64,000 nt of DNA from Prinsepia uniflora (GCA_032719365.1 CM064871.1:58969916-59033915), one strand, 5' to 3'; positions 1 to 10,910 are shown, numbered from the stretch's first letter. Notes: generated by a model from the letters alone, not told the origin. Program-made: numbers and translations.

Positions 1-315
1 ACCAGATTTAGACAAGTGTTTCTGGCTCGTAATGCGTGCATAGTCCAATCGAACTTCCCGTGACCATAAATTTTCAGTCCGACGTCCGATTTCAGCATGC
101 CACCTCTCTACGGATTTGTATCGACTCGATATACGTAACGGTCCTTGACCCTCGGCCATTGGACCTCCCGGGTCAAAATTCAACATTTTGCCCACGACTA
201 GGGGCAAAACGGTCATTTTGCGTCGTCCGTCCGATTTCACCCACTAATCACTGATTAACCTTACTAATCCATGATTAGTCACTAATCTAATCCCGAATTT
301 GGGACGATTCGTTAC
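1..315 (-). repeat. LTR end fragment, Tekay-like family
   Basis: This is the plus-strand right end of an LTR whose rest lies outside the window. It ends in GATTCGTTACA and carries the same terminal module (GACGTCCGATTT, then CGGACCTCCCG-like text, then ATTAGTCACTAATCTAAT) seen at the ends of the LTRs at 50695-51119 and 56927-57345. The sequence changes abruptly at 316 to Athila-type internal DNA, so the LTR is inserted there. Orientation is inferred from the related complete LTRs. Confidence 0.75.
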
Positions 316-1638
316 ATACATAAACGAGCATGTTAAGATAAGTATGAATGATATGAACCTTATGTGAGTTTTAGAACTTTATATACACCTTTGATGAGTG
401 ATTCATAGGTTCTTTGTTTAAATGATATGCATATGCCTCACAACTATTTGCCATAACTTTTAATGAACTTTAGAGTGCTAGAACTTATTCTATGTGATTT
501 TCAAACCTTTTAAGTCAATAAAATCTTTGATTTTGGACATGATTAAGGCATTAAGGTTAATACCACATATTCAAACATCCATGTTCTTTATTTGTACAAA
601 CAAGTTGTGACCCCCTTAGTTTTACGCCTTTTGAGCCCACATTAAGCCTTTCTTTCATCACCATGAATATCTAAACAGTTAAGCCTAGTATAGAAAACCT
701 TTACCCTTGTTCTAAGGACTCGGTTGAAGACATGAAGATGGCGTGAAGAGAAATTGAAGATGTTTTTAAGACTGGTATGTGTATTCTATGGATTTACTTG
801 CTTAAACTTTGTTGTAATATTTGCACATCTTATTGCCTTGATCTAAAAAAAACGAGAGAAAAAGTTAGAAAATGATGAAAACATAATGTTTTTTAGTCTC
901 TCTCAAGGTAATAAGGTTTGATCATGTAAAAGTTGAGTTAAGTACCTTATATTCGTAAATCCGACACAAAGAATGAATGCGAGACCCAACATGATGAAAC
1001 TTGGCCTATGTTTTAAGGAATGGATTATTGACATCATTACACTAAGGAAAGGAAGCTATGCTACATTTTGGGAGTCTTTTATTGAGTTTTGGAACGAATT
1101 TGAGCACCACTTATTCTACATATTCCTTGCCTCTAAACTTAGCCCCATTACAACCATCATAAAAAACCTTATGATCCTTAAAATGAGTAACCTTTGATTG
1201 GTTGAGTCAATCACTTGAGTAAGCTTATGGTTTCGGTTCATTTGTTCAAGTATATTTAATTTTTATCTTGAGGTGTTTGTTTGAGATTTTGCAAAACTAC
1301 TTTATTTCTATTATGTGAGCATCTTTCTCACATACCAAGAGTGCAAACACAAATCTTTACAAATTGAGTGAATTTATGAGTGCATACCCTTATGAGTTGA
1401 TTCATACTTGTTTTATTCATGTTGAGACCCATTTCACCAAAGTTTAGTCATTGTCTTACTTGTTGGAATATTTTGTTATCATCTATTAACTCTTGAATTT
1501 CATATACTTAAATGAATTCAAGTGAAAATCTTTAATGTCATATGTATATTAATGAGATTTTGAGACAAATGGTTAATGGCTTAGTTATTTAAAATTCTTA
1601 GTTTAATTTTAGTCTTTTCTAGGGACTAGCAAAGTTTA

Positions 1639-1652
1639 AGTGTGGGGGTATT
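1639..1652 (+). other. Polypurine tract of the Athila-type element
   Basis: AGTGTGGGGGTATT directly precedes the LTR start TGATAGG. The same tract, reverse complemented, flanks the LTR at 26680. It would prime plus-strand synthesis. Confidence 0.75.
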
Positions 1653-2600
1653 TGATAGGCCTTGAATTGAGCATTATTTTACATCATTTTATACCCTTCA
1701 TGCTTGTTTTTAATGTAATAAAAAAAAAGAAAATAATATATTTTGTGTGAATTTGCAGAAATAAATAGATCTCAAAATTATGAGAATTTGGGCAAAAGAG
1801 TCGTCTCAATTGGAGTTATATTGAAAAAATTATGAGACCACCAAAATATAATGAGAAATTTCGTAGGGAGCTATCGAATTCAGCAAACTCCAAGCCCAAA
1901 ATCCAGCCTAGTTCGTGAGGCCCAAAGTTCAGTCCAATCCATGTGCGAACCCAGCCCACGTGAACCCACGGCCCATGACCCAATTCTCTCGTCGCAGCCC
2001 AGCCCGCGCAACTCTTCGGCCAGCGCCTACTGAACTCCACTTTCCGCTTCAGCGCGTGTGTACCGGTTGGCCCAGCACTCTCTCACGCTTTTGACTGGTG
2101 CTGACTGCCGAAACCTGCACACCTGTTAGGCACGCGCCTGCTAAAAGATCCACCCCAGCCCTTCAGCGGATTAGGCGCTGAAGCCCACGCCTTCGGCTCA
2201 TGTTGATATCCAACTGCAACCTGCTCCAACCCACCTGCCCACCTGCCAGCCCATTTCCTGCACCTACCCAACATGCTTTTCTCAGAATTTTCATTCCATT
2301 TCAACTACGAAAACACGCGTATAACTGTGCAAGAGAATTTAACTCCTTCTTTGCGCCCTTACCAATTTACCTTTGAATTTCCCGCCATTGTAAATAAGAG
2401 AGCAGAATTGGCATCGGAGAAGAAATTCAAATCTTAATTTCATTAAAGGAAGGAAAAAATTTGAGTTTGGGTATTCTTTTGGGACTACGTCTAAAGCATC
2501 AATTTGGTTCAGAATTGCTCAAATGGAGAAATACTCGATTTGGAGTTTAAACATGACCGTAGGTTTTGGGTTTGGGCATCCCATTTTATTGTATTTAATT
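1653..2600 (+). repeat. 3' LTR of the Athila-type element, right border uncertain
   Basis: It begins TGATAGGCCTTGAATTGAGC, close to the start of the LTRs at 24902-26680 and 30550-32335 read on the minus strand. A-rich and AATAATATATTTT segments follow in the same order. After about 1850 the sequence is not recognisably the same, so this is a related but different family. I could not find a CA end or target duplication; 2600 is an estimate. Confidence 0.55.
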
Positions 2601-3655
2601 AATAATCTGGTTATGTCTAGAAACAAAAAAGATTAAAAATCTGGTTATGGAATCATTTAATTGGTTTTCATCTTTCTTGTTTTTATAGATTTCTATCACA
2701 TCTGTCCCAATTCATGGCTTTAAAGTTATTGCTCAACTTGGATATAAAAAGCTGATGATAGAGATGGATTCTTGTTGTGTTGGAAGCACCAATGGAGAAT
2801 AACTAAAACGAAACCATTCAGCAGGCAAAAAGGGCAAGAACCATGGTATTGTTCAACAGATAAAAAAGGGCAAGCGCCGAGAGCCTGAAAGCTGAAGCAT
2901 GTGACAATGACCCTAACATTGATTTGCTCTTGGACAATTTACCCTTCAATCAATGTTTTCTCTAATTCACAACAATATTTTAGGATATTGCTGGAGATTC
3001 GAAAAGAGCACCTCAAGAACAGAAAAAGAAAAGAAAAGAGAAGAGAAATTAGATTGAAGCATGGTAATATAAGCTAGTTGAATATTATTTTGTCAACGAG
3101 GTGTTGAATTGAATGATTTTGTATGGATAACTGAGGTTGACATTCAGAGGTTAATTGAGCATACCTGCACATGAGAGAAAATATGCTAGTACGAGGCATA
3201 ACCTAATTTACAAATTGATAATTGATAATTGAATAGACATTGGAATAACCTGATTCACATTGAAATTTGAATTCACATATTCATTACACATACATCATAT
3301 TAAACTTTGGATTACAGCCCTACACATAAAAATACAAAACAATTTCCAAATATAAAAATTTGGCAATTAAACAAGATATCCCAAAGTACAGAGTTCCCAA
3401 AATCAAATGGTAATTGATTAGTTTGAGTACAAAATATGCAGCCAAATATGAATATATTGACTCCCCAAGGTCTATCATCGACTTGCTTGAGCTTGAATAT
3501 CCTTCATTTCCACTTGATACCTATCCTGGTAGCTTCCATGTAGGTGTATTTGAGGATCCAATTTGAGACCTTGCCCCATTAAAATATGAGGTAGCTGAAG
3601 AACCTAGGAGTTCTATACATATTTGGAAGTAATGGTTCATTCCTAATATAACTGA
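2601..3655. other. Unassigned AT-rich DNA downstream of the MULE gene
   Basis: There is no sustained open frame. Around 2700-2790 the plus strand reads HGFKVIAQLGYKKLMIEMDS, which vaguely resembles the RNase H domain of plant LINE elements but is too short to assign. Around 2980-3050 there is a Lys/Arg-rich reading preceded by a possible splice acceptor. 3100-3655 probably includes the 3' non-coding part of the MULE; no terminal inverted repeat was found. Confidence 0.4.
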
Positions 3656-4128
3656 TTAAGCTGGAGTCTTAGGGACATTTGGAGTGATGAAGGTGCCATC
3701 TTTAGGACCAAAACTGATGGTAGGTTGTGGCCATTGGCAGCTAGCGGTGGAAATTAGAAATAAGGCATTCGTATATTATAGGTAGGCATCGTTAATTAAT
3801 TTGTGACCATGATTAATTTTCTTGTAGAGAAATGAAAGAACTCACATTTACTGAATTGTAGTACTTTCCACCTTGTGTTTGATTGATGCTCATTCTTTGA
3901 GGCTTTCCATCTTCTCTTTTCTTCACCTGCAAGAAAAAAATAGTAACAGTAAGTCATATCAAACAAAATAAAAGTAGCAAATAAACAAGTGAAATTAAGC
4001 TTCTTAGAAGTTTAGATATTATATTGGTTCTTTTCACATTAGATGGAGTTGAAGCAACATATGAAGTTGAATGAGGTGTAGATAGACTTGAATGAATTGT
4101 AGTAGGTGGAGTTGAATGTGATGTAGTA
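3656..4128 (-). pseudogene. MULE transposase, C-terminal exons (piece 3 of 3)
   Basis: This is the 3' end of the Mutator-like transposase gene whose earlier parts lie at 58961-59390 and 32409-34026. On the minus strand a Ser/Thr/Pro-rich reading (4128-4038) continues in frame from 32409 once the inserted element 4129-32408 is taken out. Then come an intron with GT...AG borders (4037-3927, acceptor TTTTTTTCTTGCAG), a short exon at 3926-3852 (VKKREDGKPQRMSINQTQGG), a second intron (3851-3741), and a last exon ending at a TAA at 3656 with the reading FGPKDGTFITPNVPKTPA. A Gly/Pro-rich tail is usual for MULE transposases. The splice sites are inferred from consensus only. The gene is dead because it is split and earlier exons carry stops. 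Confidence 0.75.
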
Positions 4129-4466
4129 TGTTAGTGCGTGATTTTACCCCCACTTGGGCTGTGTTTAAGTTCAATACGAAGCCCAAAATGTAAAAGAAAC
4201 CCTAGTCTTTTTCTATTTAAAGAGAACATCCTCCTCATTTGAGACGAAATATGATAATCCCACAACATGATGTGAAGACATCCTCCTCACATCTCTCTCA
4301 ATGGCTAAAGGCTCCAAACATGTAAACACAATTATTATCAATAATAATCTCTCGGAGAGTTTGTTTCGTGGACGTAGCTCGATTCGGGTGAACCACGTGT
4401 GTTCTTATATCTTGATATTTATGCATAGTCTTCTCGGTCTCGTTAGTGCCATTTTTGGAATCAACA
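4129..4466 (+). repeat. 5' LTR of the outer Tat-like element
   Basis: A 338-bp LTR running from TGTTAGTGCGTG to GGAATCAACA. It matches 24631-24900 and 32336-32408 along its whole length with scattered differences, so it is clearly older than the Tekay insertion. Confidence 0.85.
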
Positions 4467-4489
4467 ATTTGGCACCATATATAGGAATC
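4467..4489 (+). other. Degenerate primer-binding site
   Basis: ATTTGGCACCATATATAGGA follows the LTR directly. It lines up with the less decayed Tat site at 43132 (ATTGACGCCGTCTGTGGGAA). Assignment rests on position and partial match. Confidence 0.55.
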
Positions 4490-5348
4490 GCGACAAAACC
4501 ATGTCAGATCCTTTTTTTCTCTTTACTTACCAGTAGAAACACCATGAAATCATAAACACCAAGCAAAATTCCAAATGTGTTCACTGCCAAAATGATCCAT
4601 TTTCTTCTCTATAGTCAAATACCTAAAAAGCCTCCTATTTGACAAGTTCAATCTACAACAAATAAAAGCAGGAAAACAAGTTTCCATCATGTGGCCGTAT
4701 GTCAAAACTCAGGAGAATAAAGCAAAAGAAAGTTGAAATCTTTGTTGACTTTGGAAATCCAAAGTGAGAAACAAGCAAAACAGGGAGCAAAGGTGAATCA
4801 CCTTTGGCTGCATATTGACTAGCCAAGAATGAGATGGGAATAATGGCAGAAGAGCTAACTTCTCTGTCGCCTTGCAGCGCCGCCACCCATCAAAGCCATG
4901 CGCAAAACCACATACATCATCTTGGTGAGGAGGGGACGACCAACAATACTCTTGTACGACCATCGCGCGAACACCATTGTCGCGTGATCGTGGCGTCGAG
5001 CTCGCTGTCGCCTCCAAATCTATGGCGACTGGTCATCGTCCAGCGACACCACATGCAACATTCAACTCGTGGTGGTTCGATCTACAAAATCCATTTGACG
5101 TCAACGTCGGTCGTCGTTGTCGGAGGACGACCGATGCGTCGTCAAAGAAACCTTGTCGTTGCATAGAACTGTTCAACCGCTTTCCCATTTCTCTTGGTGT
5201 CATCGCCACCATCAGTGGAACTAGGGGACTGGGATTAGTCGACCCCTGTGTTCTCCAGTCATTACTTTCTCCAGTCAGAAGCCACGTTGTGTTGTCGTTC
5301 ATTTCTACCAGTGGTGCTCCCTGTACATCTTGTGCAATGAAGATATGT
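4490..5348. other. Internal DNA of the outer element, no gene seen
   Basis: A CG-richer stretch at 4850-5300 gives several short overlapping readings on both strands, none with a known domain or low-stop bias in one frame. I treat it as non-coding leader or decayed sequence of the element. Confidence 0.5.
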
Positions 5349-8300
5349 ATTCTCCATTCCTTACTTGTTTGATATTAGATCTATCATATCTAATATTATG
5401 TATATGTGAATTGGCATATGAATTTGGCATGCGGGTGAGCAGAGAGACCATGTGGCATATACGTAAATACATATGTTTCTCAAAATATCCTATTTTGTCC
5501 ATATACGTGAATGATAGCCCCCGACCGAGGGACCCTTTTAAGTAGCGCAGGATGCGCTTGGCAGCAACCAAATGATCATGAGTTGGAGAGACCATGAATT
5601 GAGAAACACGTTGAACCGCATAAGAGATGTCAGGGCGGGTGAGAGTGAGATATTGAAGAGCACCCACTATTTGACGAAACTCGGTGGCATCAGACAACAG
5701 GGATCCGGTAGTGGCAGAAAGATTCTGCTTGGCAGCAACAGGCGTAGAGCATGGCTTGCATTCAAGCATAGAATGGTGTTGAAGAACATTCAAGGTGTAT
5801 CGAGTCTGTTTAAGATGCAAGCCTGTCGAAGGATAGGAGACTTCTAACCCCAAAAAGTAACTCAAACGACCCAAATCTTTTAACTCAAAATCAGTTCCCA
5901 ATTGAAGCATGAAGGAGTGCAACAGCTTAGGGTCATTGCCAGTTAAGACGATATCATCAACATAGAGTAACAGAAACATAACCTGTGTGTGGTCCCGATA
6001 GATGAACAATGAGGGATCGGCACGACTCTGAAGGAACCCATAGGCCAACAAGAATGAACTTAGGCGTTGGAACCAAGCCCGTGGAGCCTGTTTGAGGCCA
6101 TATAATGCTTTGTGAAGCTGGCAAACATGATGAGGTCGGCTGGGATCAATAAACCCAGGTGGTTGAGTCATATAAACAGTTTCAGTCAAGGACCCGTGAA
6201 GGAAGGCATTCTTCACGTCTAGTTGATGTAGAGACCATTTGCAGGAAACAGCGAGACTGAGGATGATACAGATAGTTGTGGGTTTAATGACTGGACTAAA
6301 AGTCTCCTCGAAGTCGATTCCGGGTTGCTGATGAAACCCCTTGGCCACTAAACGAGCCTTATAGCGCTCAACGGTACCATCCTGCTTTCTTTTGATCCTG
6401 AAGACCCATTTACAACCCACAACATTCTGAGTAGAGGAAGGGGGAACCAGGACCCATGTTTTTTGTGCAAGTAATGCATTAAATTCGGCCATCATTGCAG
6501 AACGCCAAGCTGGAATTTTGGAGGCCTGACTCACACATGTTGGTTCAGGATCAGAAGAGAGATGAGCAGCAAAAGCTTGGGGAATGGGGTAGCGGCAAGC
6601 AAAATAAGACCGAATCTTGGGCTTGTAGATGCCAGAGTGTGAGCGAGTCTGAATATGGGAAATCACTGAAGGAGAAATTACAGGAGCATCAATCGCTGCT
6701 GTCGGTGCCAACGAGGAGCCAGGTGCACCGTCGGAAGATTCACGGCGGGCAGGCGAGTCCGCAGGAGCCGGAGGTGGAGCACCTGGTTCGACAGTGGGCG
6801 AGGTTACAGGAGAGGGGACCAGGCGTGAAGGCTGAAGTGTCTCGGGTTCTGAAGGGGGAGCTGTATCAATGACGGAAGGATGCGACATTGGGTCGATGGA
6901 AAGAGATGGAGAGCCATGCGAAATTTGGGGGAAGGGCACTTGCGAACAGGGTGTTTGAGCAGGAGGGCTGGACAACGGAGGTAAGTGCTCCCGTAGAGAG
7001 GGCTCTTGGGCCTGAGGATTAGGCAGTGTCTGCTGGGCCGAAATGAGAGGGAGAAAGACAATGTCTGGGCCCGTGGGATTGGGAATTGTTTGAGGAACAA
7101 AGGGCAGCTCGTCCTCTTTGAAGGAGACATGGCGAGAAATGAACACACATCCGGTAGGAGAATGGAGGCAGCGATATCCCTTGTGCACAGAACTGTAACC
7201 AATAAAAACACAAGCAAGAGATCGTGATTTCAATTTGTTAGATACATAGTCACCAAGATAAGGATAACAAGTGCACCCAAAAACTTTAAGGCCTTGATAA
7301 TCTGGGCCAATACCGAACAATGAACTAAACGGGGAAGCCCACTTCAAGACCGGGGTGGGTAATCTGTTAATCAGAAAAACAGCAGTGTTTATGGCTTCAG
7401 CCCACAACTTGTGAGGTAGATTGGCAGATAACAGCAATGTCCGACCCATTTCAGAAATGTGCCTGTGTTTACGCTCAGCAATCCCATTCTGCTGAGGAGT
7501 GTGCGGGCAAGAGAACTGTTGATGAATCCCTTTCCGATTGCACAACTGAGAGAAAGAATTATTGTGAAATTCACCACCCCCATCACATTGAAAAACTTTG
7601 ATTGTTGTGGAAAACTGATTTTCAACAAAAGATAGAAAGTGAGAAAAGTGATGAAAGACTTCAGATTTACGTTTCATCAAAAACACCCAAGAATACCGAG
7701 TAAAATCATCTGTGAATAAGACATAATAACGGTACCCAGAATTAGACAACACAGGAGACATCCAGACATCAGAGTGTATTATTTGAAAAGGAAATGTAGA
7801 ACAATGTTCAACAGGGTGAAACGATAGCCTGGTGGACTTGCCTAAGGCACAGTCATTACAGAAATGTTTGCTAGTAAAGGAAATACGATGTCCAAAAGTC
7901 GAAGAGGAGGCCAAAACGCTGAGAACTTTATTGGAGGGATGACCTAAGCGACGATGCCATAGAGAGGTTGTGGATAGCTGGGAGGCAAATGCAACTTTGG
8001 ACGGAGAAGACCGAGAAGGAAGATAATCTGGGTGAATTGGATATAAGTCGTCTTTACATGGGCCCTGAAACAAAATCGCACCATTAGCGAGATCACGAAT
8101 AACAAATCCTGTGGGGTGGAAAGTGAGACTAACAAGGTTATCACGAGTGAATTTCGCAACCGAAAGAAGGTTTTTACGGATTGTAGGAACATGAAGAACA
8201 TCAGACAACTTGAAGACAAATGACCTGGAGGAAAAGGAAAGGTTACCGGTGTGTGCAACCGGAAGGGATTCACCATTACCCACAAGGACTCCATCATGGG

Positions 8301-8979
8301 AACCATAAGCAGTAGTATTTGTCATACCTTGATCATTACCCGTCATGTGATGCGTGGCACCGGTATCCGGGTACCAATTTGGATCAGCTGAATTAGACAC
8401 GTGCATGCCAGCAAATGCACGGGAAAGATCATCCTCGGTGGACCGATTGGGGCAGTTGGCAGCAATGTGACCGTACTGTTGACAGGACCAGCACTGTATA
8501 GGTGGGCGGTTGGAGGGATAAGAACCGAGAATTCCCTGTTGAGATCGAGAAATGGAGAGGGTTGGGGGCCGAGAGGACCGCCCCTTGTAATTGTCATGTG
8601 AGGGCCCATATGAACGTGCAGCGCCACCGGATTGATCAAAACGACCGCCACGGTAATTCCGTGAGTGTTGACGCCCCCGGGGTTGCTTACCTCCACGCGA
8701 GGCATAGAAGGCTTGTGGTGTAGTATTGGTTAACTCAGTCAAGGATTGCTGAGCCTCAAAGGACAGGAGGCGAGCTCGAAGATCGTGAAATTGTGGGAGA
8801 GGGGGAAAATTGAGAATAGCAGTGACAAGCATGGAGAAATCAGGGCCCAGGCCTCGAAGAACCGAGGAAACAAGATCAACATTGGTCATAGGTTCGTTGA
8901 TCGCTGCTAAAGAATCTGCAAGGGATTTGGCATGGGAGAGAAATTCAGACACAGTCTTCGTGCCTTTGGAGACAGACAT
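5305..8979 (-). CDS. Copia Gag-Pol polyprotein, truncated in RNase H
   Basis: An open frame of 1,224 residues encodes most of a copia polyprotein. Visible parts: C-terminal Gag with a CCHC zinc knuckle (about residues 163-176, CWSCQQYGHIAANC), aspartic protease (DTGA at about 205), GAG-pre-integrase (LWHRRLGHPS, about 340), integrase core with D404, D466 and E502, a Pro-rich linker, and reverse transcriptase (about 842-1080) with the YVDD catalytic box near 1006. True copia sequence ends near residue 1157 (base 5507), in the early RNase H region; the remaining 67 residues are read from the flanking 158-bp repeat and DNA beyond it. The start is not the native one: the first part of Gag lies upstream in another frame (8980-9362). 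The long intact frame suggests a fairly recent copy. It cannot complete replication because RNase H and the 3' LTR are absent. Confidence 0.9.
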   Translation of the reverse strand: MSVSKGTKTVSEFLSHAKSLADSLAAINEPMTNVDLVSSVLRGLGPDFSMLVTAILNFPPLPQFHDLRARLLSFEAQQSLTELTNTTPQAFYASRGGKQPRGRQHSRNYRGGRFDQSGGAARSYGPSHDNYKGRSSRPPTLSISRSQQGILGSYPSNRPPIQCWSCQQYGHIAANCPNRSTEDDLSRAFAGMHVSNSADPNWYPDTGATHHMTGNDQGMTNTTAYGSHDGVLVGNGESLPVAHTGNLSFSSRSFVFKLSDVLHVPTIRKNLLSVAKFTRDNLVSLTFHPTGFVIRDLANGAILFQGPCKDDLYPIHPDYLPSRSSPSKVAFASQLSTTSLWHRRLGHPSNKVLSVLASSSTFGHRISFTSKHFCNDCALGKSTRLSFHPVEHCSTFPFQIIHSDVWMSPVLSNSGYRYYVLFTDDFTRYSWVFLMKRKSEVFHHFSHFLSFVENQFSTTIKVFQCDGGGEFHNNSFSQLCNRKGIHQQFSCPHTPQQNGIAERKHRHISEMGRTLLLSANLPHKLWAEAINTAVFLINRLPTPVLKWASPFSSLFGIGPDYQGLKVFGCTCYPYLGDYVSNKLKSRSLACVFIGYSSVHKGYRCLHSPTGCVFISRHVSFKEDELPFVPQTIPNPTGPDIVFLPLISAQQTLPNPQAQEPSLREHLPPLSSPPAQTPCSQVPFPQISHGSPSLSIDPMSHPSVIDTAPPSEPETLQPSRLVPSPVTSPTVEPGAPPPAPADSPARRESSDGAPGSSLAPTAAIDAPVISPSVISHIQTRSHSGIYKPKIRSYFACRYPIPQAFAAHLSSDPEPTCVSQASKIPAWRSAMMAEFNALLAQKTWVLVPPSSTQNVVGCKWVFRIKRKQDGTVERYKARLVAKGFHQQPGIDFEETFSPVIKPTTICIILSLAVSCKWSLHQLDVKNAFLHGSLTETVYMTQPPGFIDPSRPHHVCQLHKALYGLKQAPRAWFQRLSSFLLAYGFLQSRADPSLFIYRDHTQVMFLLLYVDDIVLTGNDPKLLHSFMLQLGTDFELKDLGRLSYFLGLEVSYPSTGLHLKQTRYTLNVLQHHSMLECKPCSTPVAAKQNLSATTGSLLSDATEFRQIVGALQYLTLTRPDISYAVQRVSQFMVSPTHDHLVAAKRILRYLKGSLGRGLSFTYMDKIGYFEKHMYLRICHMVSLLTRMPNSYANSHIHNIRYDRSNIKQVRNGEYISSLHKMYREHHW
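5349..5506. repeat. 158-bp direct repeat, left copy
   Basis: It runs from ATTCTCCATTCC to TTGTCCATATAC and recurs at 9649-9806 with one visible difference (TTTCTC against TTGCTC). The two copies exactly flank the truncated copia element. It contains an imperfect palindrome around GATATTAGATCTATC. Confidence 0.9.
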
Positions 8980-9362
8980 TAGCTGGAACCGAAGATGGGA
9001 GTGGAGAGTCCAACAACTTGAGCCAACACGGGCTCTGTAAGTGTTGCTCGTAACATGCTGACTAACGACTGATCAGTTTGAAACCATGTGGAGTAGGCAG
9101 GGTTGGGTAAGAGACTGGGTTGGTTGGTGAGAGTGGTTGATGAGGAAGAAAGGTCAGACGCAGAAGGGACGGGGGAGGGGAGCATTGTGGGTGGGCAAGG
9201 GTAAGAGCCATCAATGAATTGCCAGAGATTCTGGCCAAAGAGAAAAGGCTTAACTTGACTTTCCCAGAGTAAATAGTTGGTCTATGTTAATTTAATGGAG
9301 ACAAGCGTGGAGATATTAGGTGTGGAGGAAGGGGCAGGTGTTGAAGTGGTTGAGGGGGCCAT
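8980..9362 (-). pseudogene. Copia Gag N-terminus, broken
   Basis: A start codon at 9362 opens a Gag-like reading (MAPSTTSTPAPSSTP). It is interrupted by an in-frame TAG soon after, resumes with the typical copia Gag text FLFGQNLWQFIDGS, and stops near 8980. The conserved middle part of Gag seems to be missing at the switch to the frame of the downstream polyprotein, which points to a small deletion plus frameshift. Gag would form the virus-like particle; this copy could not make it. Confidence 0.7.
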
Positions 9363-9455
9363 TTTCTCAAGAAGGCAATCTGGGTGTCCACGGGGAGGGA
9401 AGAAAAGAAAAAGCAAGGAGAGAGAAAAGAGAGATAATTATTGCACTTTGACCTA

Positions 9456-9469
9456 GGCTCTTGATACCA
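9456..9469 (-). other. Copia primer-binding site
   Basis: The minus strand reads TGGTATCAAGAGCC directly after the LTR end, one base longer than the usual complement of initiator Met-tRNA (TGGTATCAGAGC). Confidence 0.8.
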
Positions 9470-9649
9470 TGTGAATAATTCAGTATATCATTCCAAGTGA
9501 TGGGTACAACTCAATTTATACAGGAGAGTGACTTTCAAATAAAGTAGTGTATATCTCTATATCCCTACAGACTAGGAACGGGTGACTAAGAGATAGTTAC
9601 AAAGCACAAATTCAAAATTCAAACTCGTAGCTGATCTGGATGACTAACA
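9470..9649 (-). repeat. Copia 5' LTR
   Basis: A 180-bp LTR, read on the minus strand from TGTTAGTCATCC to TTATTCACA, with a TATA-like TGTATAAATTG near its 3' end. No second copy exists in the window because the 3' end of the element is lost. Confidence 0.85.
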
Positions 9650-9806
9650 TTCTCCATTCCTTACTTGTTTGATATTAGATCTATCATATCTAATATTATG
9701 TATATGTGAATTGGCATATGAATTTGGCATGCGGGTGAGCAGAGAGACCATGTGGCATATACGTAAATACATATGTTGCTCAAAATATCCTATTTTGTCC
9801 ATATAC
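9649..9806. repeat. 158-bp direct repeat, right copy
   Basis: Second copy of 5349-5506, starting right at the outer end of the copia LTR (one base is shared). Confidence 0.9.
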
Positions 9807-10546
9807 CCAAGGATGAAAATATCGATATCGACGGATATATCGCTAATTAAATTTACGGATATCTCGCTTCAAATATCGATATCATTTACGGTCAACAAAA
9901 ATGATGGAAATTCGGTCTAAAAGTTGGAAATTTGGAATGAAACTTTGGGAAAATCTTAAGTATCAAATAATGGTTATATAGGACTAATAAAAACTATAAA
10001 ATGACTTTTATATAATAAATATATGACAATTGTTTGATGTAATATGATTCTGCCGATGACTAATAATATAAAATCTTAAATATAAATATAAATTGAAGTG
10101 AGTTACTATAATTGAATGTTAAAAGGGTTAAAAACATAACAATAAACATACAAAAATTCAATGTAAAAAAATGATAAAATAAGTTTAAATATATTTAATA
10201 TTAGGAAAAAAATGAAAAAAATAAGGTCAAATTTTGTTTAAAAAATTGGAAGTAATGAATTATATAAAATTGAACAAAAAAAGGAAAAAAAAAACCAACT
10301 TTGAAAAATTGGAATAAATGAATAAAAAGGAAAAAACTTAAAAAATAACCATTAATAGCAGCCAGGGGGGTCGAACCACCCAGGGACGGTAGGATAGCCT
10401 TGAACGACGGAGGGAAAACCAGAACCCAAGTAAACCCGTCGACTCTTTGGATTTGAATTTTGAAATTTCAATTTTGGACGTCCAAGGGTGGTTCTAATGA
10501 TTGGGTGATGTTGTGTGTGTGTGCGATTGGGTGGGGGGTGGGGGGT
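9807..10546. other. AT-rich unassigned DNA
   Basis: Starts with repeated ATATCG/GGATAT words (9815-9890), then AT-rich DNA with A-runs and no open frame. A GT-rich low-complexity stretch lies at 10500-10546. It is probably internal DNA of the outer element and/or the lost 5' part of the LTR that follows. Confidence 0.45.
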
Positions 10547-10845
10547 GTTGTACTGGTCGTGCGGAATCAGAAATGGTGACTGAGGCGGCTGAGCAGGCTA
10601 GACAACGGCCGTGAGGGATTTTCGGTGGCTACCCACCGAATTTCATTTATGGCAAGGTAAGCTCAAACTAAACCCCTAAACCTCTTTCTAAGAATCCTAG
10701 GAGCTTAATAGAACCCTTAGGATAGAGTTTTGGCCCATGGATGTCAGGACCCGACTCTCCTCGGTCAGAACCCGAGTCTAGCACGATATTGTCCGCTTTG
10801 GGCCTCTTTGCCCTTGCCCTCACGGTTTTGTTTTTGGGAGCTCAC

Positions 10846-10910
10846 GGTGCAACTTCCCAGGGGGTCACCCATCATGGAATTGCACCAGCCTCAACTCGCT
10901 TAACTTTGGG
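10846..10910 (-). other. 5S rRNA-derived segment in Cassandra LTR
   Basis: The minus strand reads AAAGTTAAGCGAG, then GATGGGTGACCCCCTGGGAAG, matching box A and box C of plant 5S rRNA (GTTAAGCG and GATGGGTGACC...TGGGAAG). These boxes form the internal RNA polymerase III promoter in 5S genes. Confidence 0.85.

Larger units (their letters stand above)
316..2600 (+). mobile_element. 3' part of an Athila-type Ty3/gypsy element
   Basis: Positions 316-1638 match, in reverse orientation, the internal DNA of the element at 24902-32335: for example the stretch around 340-560 matches 27760-28020, and 960-1200 matches 27120-27365. The internal part ends in a polypurine tract and is followed by an LTR that starts TGATAGGCC. 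No protein-coding domain is visible; the internal DNA is AT-rich with many stops. The 5' part is cut off by the LTR fragment at 1-315. The right border is uncertain because the LTR diverges from its relatives after about 1850. Confidence 0.7.
5507..9649 (-). mobile_element. 3'-truncated Ty1/copia retrotransposon
   Basis: In minus-strand order: 5' LTR (9649-9470), Met-tRNA-type primer site, decayed gag start, then Gag-Pol running to the end of reverse transcriptase. At 5507 the element stops abruptly inside the RNase H domain and the 158-bp flanking repeat begins; RNase H, polypurine tract and 3' LTR are missing. The domain order protease-integrase-RT is the copia order. The short 180-bp LTR and the QCDGGGEF integrase motif suggest the Ale/Retrofit lineage (inference). 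Confidence 0.9.

Noticed and set aside
2690..2800. LINE RNase H domain
   Set aside because: Only about 20 suggestive residues, no flanking RT; left as unassigned.
5349..5506. Taking the 158-bp repeat as the copia LTR
   Set aside because: A proper TG...CA LTR with primer site is present at 9470-9649. The left copy adjoins the middle of RNase H, with no polypurine tract.
10366..10400. Possible tRNA or SINE promoter (GGTCGAACCACCC)
   Set aside because: No matching A box upstream and no cloverleaf can be drawn.
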